Shown: in pieces, positions 25,540-33,854 of the stretch
How positions within the stretch are numbered: position 1 is the first letter of the stretch
How the letters are laid out: every line of letters starts with the position of its first letter
Source: Oscillospiraceae bacterium
Lineage (GTDB): Bacteria; Bacillota; Clostridia; Oscillospirales; Ruminococcaceae
Assembly: GCA_028720105.1 (NCBI GenBank)
Contig: JAQYLI010000004.1
Location: forward strand, 62,001 to 126,000
Direction of reading: 5' to 3'
DNA length: 64,000 bases
Translations under genes and position numbers: made by a program
The notes under the pieces: generated by a model
Seen by the model: only the letters and a program-made list of their open reading frames with translations
What the model was told of the DNA's origin: nothing
Databases searched by the model: none

Positions 25540-27579
25540 ATGAAAATGACCGATAAGATAACCGCCCTCAGCGGAGTTGCCGCAAAGAGGGCGGCGCTTT
25601 ATAATAAGCTTGGGATAGAGACTGTGGGCGACCTTATAAACCATTTTCCCAAAAGCTACACCGATTACTCGGAAACGGTGAAGATAGCCGACGCTCCCGT
25701 TAATGAGCAGGCTGTCATAAAGGGCTTTGTTACCAAAAAAATTCCTGCCGCACGAATAAGGCAGGGACTTGTGCTGTACAAGGTCATCATAGATGACGGC
25801 AGCGACACCCTTACCGTTGTGCTTTACAACAACCGCTTTGCCTACGAAGCCCTTGAACTTGATAAGGAATACCGCCTTTTCGGACGGGTGACGGGGGGCT
25901 TTACCCGCAAGGAAATGAACACTCCTCAGATTATTCCTGCGGACGAAGCAAATCTTATCCGCCCGAAATACGCTCTTACAGAAGGGCTTAGCGCACAGAT
26001 GGTAATTACCAATATGACCGAGGCATTGCGCTCTGTTTCCGAGCAGATAGAGGAGTTTATACCCGATGATATAAGGCAGAAATATGCGCTTTGCACCGAG
26101 GAATATGCCTGCCGGAATATCCATTTCCCCGAGTCTGTCCACGCTGCAGAGCTTTCAAGGCGCAGGCTGGGCTTTGACGAGCTGCTTGTAATGCAGTGTG
26201 CGATGGGACTTATGCGGGACAGGAGCAGGGAGGTCACAGGCTGTCAGATGAAGCCTGCGGATATTTCCGTATTTGAACGTTCTCTTCCCTTTGAGCTGAC
26301 GGGAGCGCAGAAAAAAGCCTGCTCCGAAATTTTTTCGGATATGTGCAAAGATGTCCCCATGAACAGGCTTGTGCAGGGAGATGTGGGCTCGGGAAAGACT
26401 GCCGTAGCCGCTGCTGCCTGCTGGCTTGCGGCGCAGAACCGCTGTCAGTCGGCACTTATGGCACCAACGGAGATCCTTGCCCGTCAGCACTTCGCAACTC
26501 TAAAGGGCTTTCTTGAGCCGCTGGGCATAAAGGTGGGCTGTCTCACAGGCTCAATGACCCCGAAGCAGAAAAACGAGATAAAGGCACAGCTTCAGAGCGG
26601 CGAGCTTAATGTTGTTACGGGAACTCACGCACTTATTTCCGAAAGCACCGAATTTGACCGTCTCGGACTTGTCATCACCGATGAACAGCACCGTTTCGGC
26701 GTTAATCAGCGAAAGCTTTTTGCAATGAAGGGTGAAAAACCCCACAAGCTTGTAATGTCCGCAACGCCCATTCCCCGAACACTTTCGCTGATTATTTACG
26801 GCGACCTTGACATATCCATAATAAATGAACTTCCCAAGGGCAGACAGCCTGTTGAGACTTATGCGGTAACGGGAAAGCTTCGCAGCAGGGCGCTTGGCTT
26901 TGTGAAAAAAGAGCTTGATGCAGGAAGACAGGGCTATATTGTCTGCCCCATGATCGACGAAAGCGAGGACGGCAGCGGTGAGGTACAGGCGGCAAAGGCA
27001 TATGCGGAGAAAATTGCCGCAGGGGAGCTTAAAGGCTACACCGTAGGACTTCTTCACGGAAAAATGCTCCCCGCCGAAAAGGACGCTGTAATGGCGGATT
27101 TCAAGGAGGGGAAAATTCAGCTCCTCGTCTCAACCACCGTTATTGAGGTGGGCGTGGACGTTCCCAACGCAACGGTAATAATGATAGAAAGCTCCGACCG
27201 TTTCGGACTTTCCCAGCTTCATCAGCTGAGAGGACGTGTGGGCAGAGGAAAATACAAGTCCACCTGCATACTTCTCACCGACAATGCCACTGAGGAAACA
27301 AGGGCAAGGCTGAAAATTATGTCCACCCTTCACGACGGCTTTGCAATTGCGGAGGAGGATCTTAAAATGCGAGGAGGCGGAGACTTTTTCGGCAGCAGGC
27401 AGAGCGGACTTCCGCCCCTTAAAATCGCCGACCTCTACAGCGACAGACAGCTCCTCGGAGACAGCTCACAGGCGGCAAAAATGCTTCTGAGTGCTTCTCC
27501 CGACCTTTCGGAATATCCGGGTCTAAAAGAAAAATCCCTTGCGCTCATAAATGAAAACGGCTCGGAGGGAATGAACTGA
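25540..27579 (+). CDS. recG: ATP-dependent DNA helicase RecG
   Basis: Branch-migrating superfamily-2 helicase that remodels stalled forks. 679 residues, normal length. N-terminal wedge/OB domain (KITALSGVAAKRAALYNKLG at the start; NHFPKSYTDYSE), Walker A GDVGSGKTAVA (~residue 280), DEQH box (TDEQHRFG), MSATPIPRTLSL, and the C-terminal helicase and TRG motifs (QLRGRVGRGKYKSTC; MRGGGDFFGSRQSG). Start ATG 25540 lies three bases after the amidohydrolase stop; AAAGG is 20 bases upstream, so coupling by reinitiation is likely. Confidence 0.96.
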   Translation: MKMTDKITALSGVAAKRAALYNKLGIETVGDLINHFPKSYTDYSETVKIADAPVNEQAVIKGFVTKKIPAARIRQGLVLYKVIIDDGSDTLTVVLYNNRFAYEALELDKEYRLFGRVTGGFTRKEMNTPQIIPADEANLIRPKYALTEGLSAQMVITNMTEALRSVSEQIEEFIPDDIRQKYALCTEEYACRNIHFPESVHAAELSRRRLGFDELLVMQCAMGLMRDRSREVTGCQMKPADISVFERSLPFELTGAQKKACSEIFSDMCKDVPMNRLVQGDVGSGKTAVAAAACWLAAQNRCQSALMAPTEILARQHFATLKGFLEPLGIKVGCLTGSMTPKQKNEIKAQLQSGELNVVTGTHALISESTEFDRLGLVITDEQHRFGVNQRKLFAMKGEKPHKLVMSATPIPRTLSLIIYGDLDISIINELPKGRQPVETYAVTGKLRSRALGFVKKELDAGRQGYIVCPMIDESEDGSGEVQAAKAYAEKIAAGELKGYTVGLLHGKMLPAEKDAVMADFKEGKIQLLVSTTVIEVGVDVPNATVIMIESSDRFGLSQLHQLRGRVGRGKYKSTCILLTDNATEETRARLKIMSTLHDGFAIAEEDLKMRGGGDFFGSRQSGLPPLKIADLYSDRQLLGDSSQAAKMLLSASPDLSEYPGLKEKSLALINENGSEGMN

Positions 27580-27597
27580 TAATTGGAGGACACCAAA

Positions 27598-28221
27598 ATG
27601 ACCCTTATAATGCTTCACGGAATGGGGCAAAACGCTTCAAGCTGGAATGAGACTGTTTCTTTTCTGCCCTCGGAGATGTCTCCAATATGCCCCGAACTTA
27701 GCGAATTTTTCATTAAGGGCGAATGTACTTACAACAGACTTTACAGTCAGTTTTGCGACTATCTTGAAAGCTTCCCCAAGCCTGTATATCTCTGCGGGTT
27801 GTCGCTGGGAGCGGTGCTTGCCTTGAATTACGCTGCAGACCGCCCCGACAGAGTAAGGTCGCTTATTCTTATTGCTCCGCAGTACCGTATGCCAAAGACG
27901 CTTTTAAAGCTCCAGAATATTGTTTTTAAGCTTATACCCGACCGCTCATTTAAAAGCATCGGTTTTTCAAGATCCAATTTCATAACGCTTACAAATTCAA
28001 TGGCGGATATTGATATGAGCGGGAAGCTTTCGGATATTTCCTGCCCTGCCCTCATTCTCTGCGGCGAGAAGGATAAGGCAAATAAAAAAGCGGCAAAAGA
28101 GCTTGCGAAGCTCCTTCCAAACGGAGAATTCGCAGAGGTAGAAAGATCCGATCACGAGGTCAACAGGGATAATCCTGTTCGGCTTGCAGGAGTTATTGCG
28201 GAGTGGAGCGGGAAAATTTAA
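27598..28221 (+). CDS. Alpha/beta hydrolase
   Basis: 207 residues, compact serine hydrolase. Oxyanion/HG motif LHGMGQNASSW, nucleophile elbow GLSLGAV (Ser), catalytic Asp in ILCGEKDKANK and His in RSDHEVN. No lid large enough to suggest a lipase. No signal peptide. ATG 27598 has GGAGGA seven bases upstream; the longer TTG start would overlap that site. Last gene of the recJ run. Substrate unknown. Confidence 0.82.
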   Translation: MTLIMLHGMGQNASSWNETVSFLPSEMSPICPELSEFFIKGECTYNRLYSQFCDYLESFPKPVYLCGLSLGAVLALNYAADRPDRVRSLILIAPQYRMPKTLLKLQNIVFKLIPDRSFKSIGFSRSNFITLTNSMADIDMSGKLSDISCPALILCGEKDKANKKAAKELAKLLPNGEFAEVERSDHEVNRDNPVRLAGVIAEWSGKI

Positions 28222-28288
28222 TTGGGGTATCGGATAAAATACTATATGCAGTTTGTATAACAGCAAAATCCAAATGAAGCAATGAAAA

Positions 28289-28329
28289 ACGGGCTTTCCG
28301 AATTTTTCGGAAAGCCCGTAAATTTTTTT
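28289..28329. terminator. Bidirectional terminator between hydrolase and chemoreceptor genes
   Basis: 13-bp stem ACGGGCTTTCCGA (28289-28301) / TCGGAAAGCCCGT (28307-28319), A-run before and T7 after; serves both convergent genes. Confidence 0.92.
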
Positions 28330-28331
28330 CA

Positions 28332-30290
28332 TCAAGCCTTGAGCATATCAACCTGCTGCTTAAGTATCCTCGACTGACTGCTGAGCTGCTCGCAGGAAGC
28401 GGCAGTTTCTTCCGCAGTGGCGCTGTTCTGCTGAACAACATCGGATATCTTTTCAAGTCCTACAGTTACCTGCATAATGGCAGTTGCCTGTTCGCCCGAA
28501 GCGTCGGATATCTCGTCGATAAGGCGGCTTGTTTCCTTAGCCTTTTCGGTTATCTCACGCATAGACTCGGCTGCGCTGCTAACCTTTTCTGCACCATCGT
28601 TTACGGCGTCAACCGTAGCGGAGATAAGCTCCGTGGTAAGCTGAGCCGCCTCTGCGCTCTTGGAAGCAAGGTTTCTTACCTCGTCCGCAACAACCGCAAA
28701 GCCCTTGCCTGCGTCGCCTGCTCTTGCCGCCTCAACGGCAGCGTTGAGGGCAAGGATATTTGTCTGGAAAGCGATATCGTCGATGGTCTTTATTATCTTG
28801 CCGATCTCCGAGGACTTTCTCTCGATCTCGTTCATAGCCTCCATAACGCTGCTCATATCCTTGTTCTGAGCCACAGCGCTTGTTTCCACCTCGGCAGAAA
28901 GCTCCTTGGCACGAACAGCATTGTCCGCATTCACGTTTATCTTCTCGGAAATGCCCATAACTGCGCTGTTCAGATTTTCAATGGCGCTTGCCTGAGTGGT
29001 TGTGCCGTTGGCGAGTATCTGAGAGCCGCCTGCCATCTGAGAGGAGCCAGAAAGCACCTGTGCGGAGGACTGACTGATGTTGTGAACTATCTCGGAAAGC
29101 TCCTGTCTGATATCGCTGAAAGCTCGCTCAATGCGCTCAAAATCCCCTGAGTATTCAACGGAAGGACGTTTTGTGAAATTGCCGTCCGCCATAGCCTCAA
29201 GAATATCGGTAATGTCGCTTATGTAGCCGTTAAGACTGTTTTTCGTGTTCTGAAGAGCGGCAGCGAAATCACCAAGCTCATTGTTTCCGAATTTATATCC
29301 GCTTTCGGGAGCGCTGAGCCGTCCCTTGCTCATATCCTCTGCAAGACAGTTCAGCTCCACGATAGGACGGGCGATGACCCGCTTAATAAATATGCCGATA
29401 AGTATTATCGCCGCAATGAGAATCACCACCGCAGCTATAGCCGCAGTAATTATGACCCGTCTGAAGGAGCTGTCGCTCTCGGCGGTGGACATTCCTGCAA
29501 ACAATGCGCCGCAGATATTGCCGTTAACGTCGATGATAGGCTCATACCTGATAAAGTATTCTCCGCCCTGCATTTTTGCTCTGCCTGTAACGGGTTCGCC
29601 GTCGGTCATCAGCTTGTCATATATCTTCGGGTCTATTTCTGTTCCCACCGCTCTTTCGCCGTTTTCATCGGTGAATGTGGTGGCAATAACGGAGCCGTCC
29701 GAAATAAGGCTGACTTCGCTGTTTATCTGCTCCTTGATAGGGTCGAGGACAGACGAGTTTGAAAGATTGTAGCCCATTACAGTAACGCCCACAAGAGTGG
29801 AAAAACCATTGGCATCATAGAATACGGGGGTAACATAAACATAGCACAGGGGAACGTTTTCATTACAAACAAAGCCAGAATATTCCTCCTCTGCCAATGC
29901 CCTTGAAACATCAAAGTCTGTCAGCTTGCAGGTATCGCTTGCCCAGAGCTTGTTTCCTTCTGCGTCGGTGAAATAAGCAAAGGTGTATTCATCTGCGCTT
30001 GAATTGGTGTACATTTCGGAAAGCTTGCCCGAATATCCGCTTTTCAGTGCGCTGGCAATGGCGTTATTGCGTGAGTTGGTGCCTTTCCAGACTTCAAACA
30101 GCGTCTTGAGGTAATCGCTCTTATTTTCAACGGTCTTTTGCAGCACGTTTATTCCGATGTCAGTTATAGTGCCGTGAGTGTTGTCATTATGGGTTGAAGA
30201 AAGAGAGATTGATATGATAAGCGTTACGGCGGTAATGACTGCAATAATCATTCCCACGATCAGCGCAACAGCTTTTTCGATCCTGGTCAT
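28332..30290 (-). CDS. Methyl-accepting chemotaxis protein with Cache sensor
   Basis: 652 residues from ATG 30290 (GGAAAGGA upstream). First membrane segment ~7-28, extracellular Cache-like sensor (~35-260) with [16 protein letters not shown] and [15 protein letters not shown], second membrane segment ~283-307, HAMP domain, then the cytoplasmic signalling domain with the invariant hairpin ([18 protein letters not shown]). The frame upstream of ATG 30290 runs through the promoter and is not coding. Monocistronic. No cheA, cheW or flagellar genes are in the window, so its partners are elsewhere. The ligand is unknown; a small carboxylate or amino acid would fit Cache domains. Confidence 0.93.
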   Translation of the reverse strand: MTRIEKAVALIVGMIIAVITAVTLIISISLSSTHNDNTHGTITDIGINVLQKTVENKSDYLKTLFEVWKGTNSRNNAIASALKSGYSGKLSEMYTNSSADEYTFAYFTDAEGNKLWASDTCKLTDFDVSRALAEEEYSGFVCNENVPLCYVYVTPVFYDANGFSTLVGVTVMGYNLSNSSVLDPIKEQINSEVSLISDGSVIATTFTDENGERAVGTEIDPKIYDKLMTDGEPVTGRAKMQGGEYFIRYEPIIDVNGNICGALFAGMSTAESDSSFRRVIITAAIAAVVILIAAIILIGIFIKRVIARPIVELNCLAEDMSKGRLSAPESGYKFGNNELGDFAAALQNTKNSLNGYISDITDILEAMADGNFTKRPSVEYSGDFERIERAFSDIRQELSEIVHNISQSSAQVLSGSSQMAGGSQILANGTTTQASAIENLNSAVMGISEKINVNADNAVRAKELSAEVETSAVAQNKDMSSVMEAMNEIERKSSEIGKIIKTIDDIAFQTNILALNAAVEAARAGDAGKGFAVVADEVRNLASKSAEAAQLTTELISATVDAVNDGAEKVSSAAESMREITEKAKETSRLIDEISDASGEQATAIMQVTVGLEKISDVVQQNSATAEETAASCEQLSSQSRILKQQVDMLKA

Positions 30291-30350
30291 AACCGTGATT
30301 TCCTTTCCCGACAAAATAATACAAAAAATGATATACTTATATATATTACG

Positions 30351-30379
30351 ATTATAACATACGATTATTGTCAAGTCAA
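30351..30379 (-). promoter_or_regulatory. Promoter of the chemoreceptor gene
   Basis: On the minus strand TTGACT (30374-30379), 17-base spacer ending TATGT, TATAAT (30351-30356). It looks sigma-A-like, not sigma-28/SigD-like. Confidence 0.8.
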
Positions 30380-30476
30380 CGGTAAAAGTGTTTGATAAAA
30401 AAGAAAAAAATACAGCAATATGCACAGTTATAAATTAACTTTTAACACATCATCTGTAGTATATGTTAAAAGAATA

Positions 30477-30508
30477 CGGGCGGAGAAGAATATATTACCA
30501 ACCGCCCG
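30477..30508 (-). terminator. Hairpin downstream of the GH-A-like gene
   Basis: CGGGCGG (30477-30483) pairs with CCGCCCG (30502-30508). The longer T-run is on the plus-strand side (30512-30519), but the only gene it could end is the minus-strand glycosidase. Confidence 0.5.
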
Positions 30509-30522
30509 AATGTTTTTTTTGT

Positions 30523-31962
30523 TTAAAGCTCCACAGGCTCAAATTCCAGTCTTACTTTGGGGAGCTTTTCCATTGTAAAGTAATAGTTTTCAGCCCAGTC
30601 ATCGCCCTGAGAGGGGTCGTTCTCGCCGCTGGCGGGAGGCGCGAATATCTTGAGAGTCATATCACATTCGCCGTCGAGGGGCTTTTCATAAAATGCACTC
30701 ATAAGGTCAATGGTCTTAGCCTTGGGGGATTTGTAGAACCACTTGCCGTTTATCTCCATCATATAGTTGCCCTCGTCCTCGAAAACTACCTCGCAGAAAT
30801 GAGGATTTTTCTCGAAATGGAGCTTGATGGCAATTCCGTCAGCGTCTTCTGCGCCGCCCCATCTGAGGTTAACGGGTACCTTGTTATCCGTCTCCTGCTC
30901 GGTCATTTCGGGCATAAACCAATCGGAGTGGATTATTTCCTTGTATGTCTGCATAACGGGCTGCTCAATGCCTACGTCCGGATTGTTGGGGTCCTCTATT
31001 TCAAGACCCAGACGTCCTCTGTCTCTGAACTGATACATAGTAAAGCCCGAGAACCAGTCAGCCTTTTCATTGACGAGAATGTCGCAGAATTCCTTTACCA
31101 TAGCCGCCTGGTCGTAAGCGCCCGTAACATCTCCGTCGGCGTTGAACTCGCTCATTACCATAGGCTTTGCTTCGCCGCCGTTTAAGAACTTGTAGCGTTC
31201 AAAGCTTGCCTTGGTCTTATCAAAGGTCTCCCTTACCTTGCTTCTCGAGTGTGATGTACCGCCTCTGAGAGCAACATCATAGGGCCAGCCCCAATGGAGA
31301 GCCATATATTTGTCAACAGACCAGATATCCGCAGCAGGGATAGTAGCCTTGAAATCCTCTTCCTTTTCCATTTCGGTCTTGTTCAGGTCTTCAATGCCGC
31401 CTATGCAGATGATAGTCTTTACGTTGGGAGCATACTCGTGGATAATATCGGTGAAATGAACGAAGAAGTCGCCTATTTCCTTGTAGGAAGCCCTCTTTGT
31501 GAAGCTGAACCAGTCGCCTGTAGCCTCGTGGTTAATTCTGAGCATCATTCTGCCGAAGGTGCGGAGATCCTTTGCAATGGCAATAAGCTGCTCGTCGGTG
31601 CAGTGGGGGTCAACGGTGAGGGTGAGGGTAACGTCCTGACCGTGACGGCGCACGTCTCTCATACAGGTGAAAGGCTCGTCGTTTAAGTTTCCGCCGATAC
31701 CGCCCTTATATGTGAAATAATCATCATAGGGATAATCCCACTGAAAGGACACGTTTGCGTCCTTCATAACTTCGGATATCCTGCCGGGAAACTGCTCGTC
31801 AAAGGGGTAGTAGCAGTACATAAGGCTTATGCTGCGGTGGGGTCTGCCCATTTTGTGCAGTATGTAGTCCTGGTTTACGTATTCGCCTCTTTCGGAGCCG
31901 TCTCCCAGGTCAACGGCGCACTTCGCCTTGCCCATATGGACTGTGTAAAGGTTTTCATTCAT
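30523..31962 (-). CDS. Cytosolic glycoside hydrolase candidate, clan GH-A (GH26-like)
   Basis: 479 residues without signal peptide. The RINHEATGDWFSF segment (Glu146) resembles the acid/base region of GH26/GH-A enzymes (HE-x-GDW), and PMVMSEFNADG (Glu272) fits the nucleophile strand. Between them are features of a TIM barrel. The last ~130 residues form a beta-rich accessory region (NLRWGGAEDADGIAIKLHFE). ATG 31962 follows AGGAGGAG. Substrate unknown; beta-mannan or a host glycan is possible. The lack of a signal suggests action on imported oligosaccharides. The family assignment is by pattern and could be a related GH-A family. Confidence 0.6.
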   Translation of the reverse strand: MNENLYTVHMGKAKCAVDLGDGSERGEYVNQDYILHKMGRPHRSISLMYCYYPFDEQFPGRISEVMKDANVSFQWDYPYDDYFTYKGGIGGNLNDEPFTCMRDVRRHGQDVTLTLTVDPHCTDEQLIAIAKDLRTFGRMMLRINHEATGDWFSFTKRASYKEIGDFFVHFTDIIHEYAPNVKTIICIGGIEDLNKTEMEKEEDFKATIPAADIWSVDKYMALHWGWPYDVALRGGTSHSRSKVRETFDKTKASFERYKFLNGGEAKPMVMSEFNADGDVTGAYDQAAMVKEFCDILVNEKADWFSGFTMYQFRDRGRLGLEIEDPNNPDVGIEQPVMQTYKEIIHSDWFMPEMTEQETDNKVPVNLRWGGAEDADGIAIKLHFEKNPHFCEVVFEDEGNYMMEINGKWFYKSPKAKTIDLMSAFYEKPLDGECDMTLKIFAPPASGENDPSQGDDWAENYYFTMEKLPKVRLEFEPVEL

Positions 31963-32015
31963 AGGTATACTCCTCCTGAAATATTATTTTAATCTATATA
32001 ATTTATTATCTGACA

Positions 32016-32043
32016 ATACGCTGCCCCCTTCAGGGGGACGTAT
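32016..32043 (-). terminator. Hairpin at the end of the coaD operon
   Basis: ATACG + CCCCCT pairs with AGGGGG + CGTAT across a 3-base and a 2-base interior bulge. It overlaps the stop codon and lacks a strong T-run. Confidence 0.45.
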
Positions 32044-32546
32044 CATCTCTGGGGGGGCTGCTGGGGGATATTGTTCATAGGAACAGCAGGCTTTGGAGCC
32101 TTGATGGTACTCTTTGTGCGCTTTACTGCTGTTATGGAAGCGGCGAGGGTCTCCTCCGCCTTGGTGAGGGTGTCGATGATGTATTCGTCCGCAGCGTTCT
32201 TAACGGTCTTAGCCTTGATAAGAGCCTGTTTCTCAATCTCTGCAGCCTTTGCCTGAGCGGCTCTGGTTATCTCGTGTTCGGCGATAAGGGTGTTCTTGCG
32301 GCTTTCCGCTCTGTTAATGATATCGTCCGCCTGTCTTGTGGCTTCGTCGATAATGGATTTGCGCTCGGAAACGATCTTCTTCGCCTGCTTCACTTCGGTG
32401 GGGATATTCATTCTGATATGGTCGATACATTCTCTCAGCTGATCCACGTCCACAAGTGATTTTTTTGCGGAGAGTGGGAACGACTGCGCTTTATCGAGAA
32501 TTTCGTCCATTGCGTCAAGATAATCTTCAATCATAAGTTCTGCCAT
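32043..32546 (-). CDS. Coiled-coil protein encoded downstream of coaD
   Basis: 167 residues, almost all predicted alpha-helix: ISDE-like acidic N-terminus (YLDAMDEILDKA), then a long Ala/Glu/Lys/Arg-rich coiled coil (~55-140) and a Pro/Gln-rich tail (NNIPQQPPQR). Such proteins resemble the ATP-synthase-b/DivIVA-like helical proteins that Clostridia often encode beside coaD; some are annotated as ATPases without a Walker motif, and none is visible here. No membrane segment. A cytoskeletal or scaffolding role is possible, but function is unknown. Confidence 0.75.
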   Translation of the reverse strand: MAELMIEDYLDAMDEILDKAQSFPLSAKKSLVDVDQLRECIDHIRMNIPTEVKQAKKIVSERKSIIDEATRQADDIINRAESRKNTLIAEHEITRAAQAKAAEIEKQALIKAKTVKNAADEYIIDTLTKAEETLAASITAVKRTKSTIKAPKPAVPMNNIPQQPPQR

Positions 32547-32641
32547 TTTATATTCTCCGATCTGCCCGACGGGCGGTTTTTTAGAAGCAAGAGATTTCAG
32601 AGGCGAAAAGCAAGAGCTGCTTTTGCTCTGTCCTCGGATAA

Positions 32642-33157
32642 TTATTTTTCGTTCTTATCATCGGTTGCTGCCAGCTTGTTGGGGCACAGCCTTTCTTCGA
32701 TATCCTTTAAAATACAGCGGGGAACGAATTTGCTGATATCTCCGCCATAAAATGCCACCTGCTTTACCACGCTGGAGCTGAGATACATATTTTCCGAACT
32801 GGTGGTAAGAAATACGGTCTCGGCGCCGTCATAGATGTTCCTGTTCACAAGAGCCATCTGAAATTCGTATTCAAAGTCGGTAACGGCTCTGAGACCCTTT
32901 ACGATAGCCACAGCACCCACCTTCCGCACATAGTCGGCGATAAGTCCGTAGCACACGTCAACCTCCACATTGGGAAGTTCACGGGTGACCTTTTTTATAA
33001 GCGTCACCCTTTCCTCGGGAGTAAAGGAGGGATTTTTCTGTGAATTGACCGCAACCAGCACGATCACCTTGTCAAAAAGCATAGAAGCCCTGTGGATAAT
33101 GTCACGATGACCAAAAGTCACGGGGTCAAAGCTGCCCGGGCACACTGCTATTCTCAA
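32642..33157 (-). CDS. coaD: Pantetheine-phosphate adenylyltransferase
   Basis: Penultimate step of coenzyme A synthesis: 4'-phosphopantetheine + ATP to dephospho-CoA. Nucleotidyltransferase signature CPGSFDPVTFGH, then the SSENMYLSSSVVKQ motif (ISSS-type) near the C-terminus. I choose TTG 33157 (171 residues): the protein then begins MRIAVCPGSFDP, as CoaD normally does, with GAAAGGA at the right distance. The ATG nine bases upstream sits only two bases from that site. The tail after ~155 is longer and more charged than usual. It follows rsmD, a common pairing. Confidence 0.94.
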   Translation of the reverse strand: MRIAVCPGSFDPVTFGHRDIIHRASMLFDKVIVLVAVNSQKNPSFTPEERVTLIKKVTRELPNVEVDVCYGLIADYVRKVGAVAIVKGLRAVTDFEYEFQMALVNRNIYDGAETVFLTTSSENMYLSSSVVKQVAFYGGDISKFVPRCILKDIEERLCPNKLAATDDKNEK

Positions 33158-33185
33158 GCGGATCATTTCCTTTCAAAAATGACAA

Positions 33186-33743
33186 TCATTCCTCTTCTTC
33201 ATTGGGGAGAGGAACTCTGTAGACTGTTACCTCGATCTTGCCGTAGCGGTAGGTCTTGGATTTTTTTAGCTTGCCGTACTCATCTGGGAGCACAAGTCCC
33301 TTTTCGTGTTCGCAGACAACTATTCCTCTGTCGGACATCTTGCCCTCAAGCAGGGGCATTGCCTTTTCGATGAGACCGTTTCTGTATGGGGGATCAAGGA
33401 GGGCGATATCAAAGGTCATTCTCACACCTCTGAGAAAATCAAGGCTGTCACTGACGGTGATACCGCAGTCGTCCTTGAAGCCGCAGGCAGCGATATTCTC
33501 CCTTGCGCACTCTGCCGACGCCTGACTTTTGTCCACAAAGCGGCAGTATTTGGCTCCTCTGGAAAGGGCTTCGATACCCAGCTGACCCGAGCCGCAGAAA
33601 AGGTCCAGGATAACGCTTCCCTCTATATCAAACTGAATTATGGAAAAAATGGCTTCCTTGACCATATCGGTGGTGGGACGAACGTCCTCGCCCTCAAGAG
33701 TTTTGAGCTTTCGTCCTCTGGCAATGCCTGTGATAACTCGCAC
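33186..33743 (-). CDS. rsmD: 16S rRNA (guanine(966)-N2)-methyltransferase RsmD
   Basis: 185 residues, normal size. N-terminal MRVITGIARGRKLKTLEGED and PTTDMVKEAIFSII, SAM motif LDLFCGSGQLGIEALSRGA, and catalytic DPPY in ALLDPPYRNG. Methylates G966 of 16S rRNA in the 30S assembly intermediate. GTG start at 33743 with AGGAGGCG upstream. First of the rsmD-coaD-coiled-coil operon. The promoter region upstream has three TTGTAAT-like repeats, and no single promoter stands out. Confidence 0.94.
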   Translation of the reverse strand: MRVITGIARGRKLKTLEGEDVRPTTDMVKEAIFSIIQFDIEGSVILDLFCGSGQLGIEALSRGAKYCRFVDKSQASAECARENIAACGFKDDCGITVSDSLDFLRGVRMTFDIALLDPPYRNGLIEKAMPLLEGKMSDRGIVVCEHEKGLVLPDEYGKLKKSKTYRYGKIEVTVYRVPLPNEEEE

Positions 33744-33854
33744 AGAATACGCCTCCTTTTATTCTATAATTTACAAAGATTACAAATTGATTACAATATA
33801 CAATATCTATTATACCCTATAAAAAAATAATTTTCTATAACAAACAATGAATTT

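Noticed and set aside
25069-26142. Minus-strand ORF of 357 codons
   Set aside because: Antisense to the amidohydrolase and recG; the composition is that of a shadow frame.
31996-32043. Riboswitch or attenuator before the GH-A-like gene
   Set aside because: The hairpin lies after the coaD-operon stop codon and reads as a terminator; no leader structure leads into the GH-A start.
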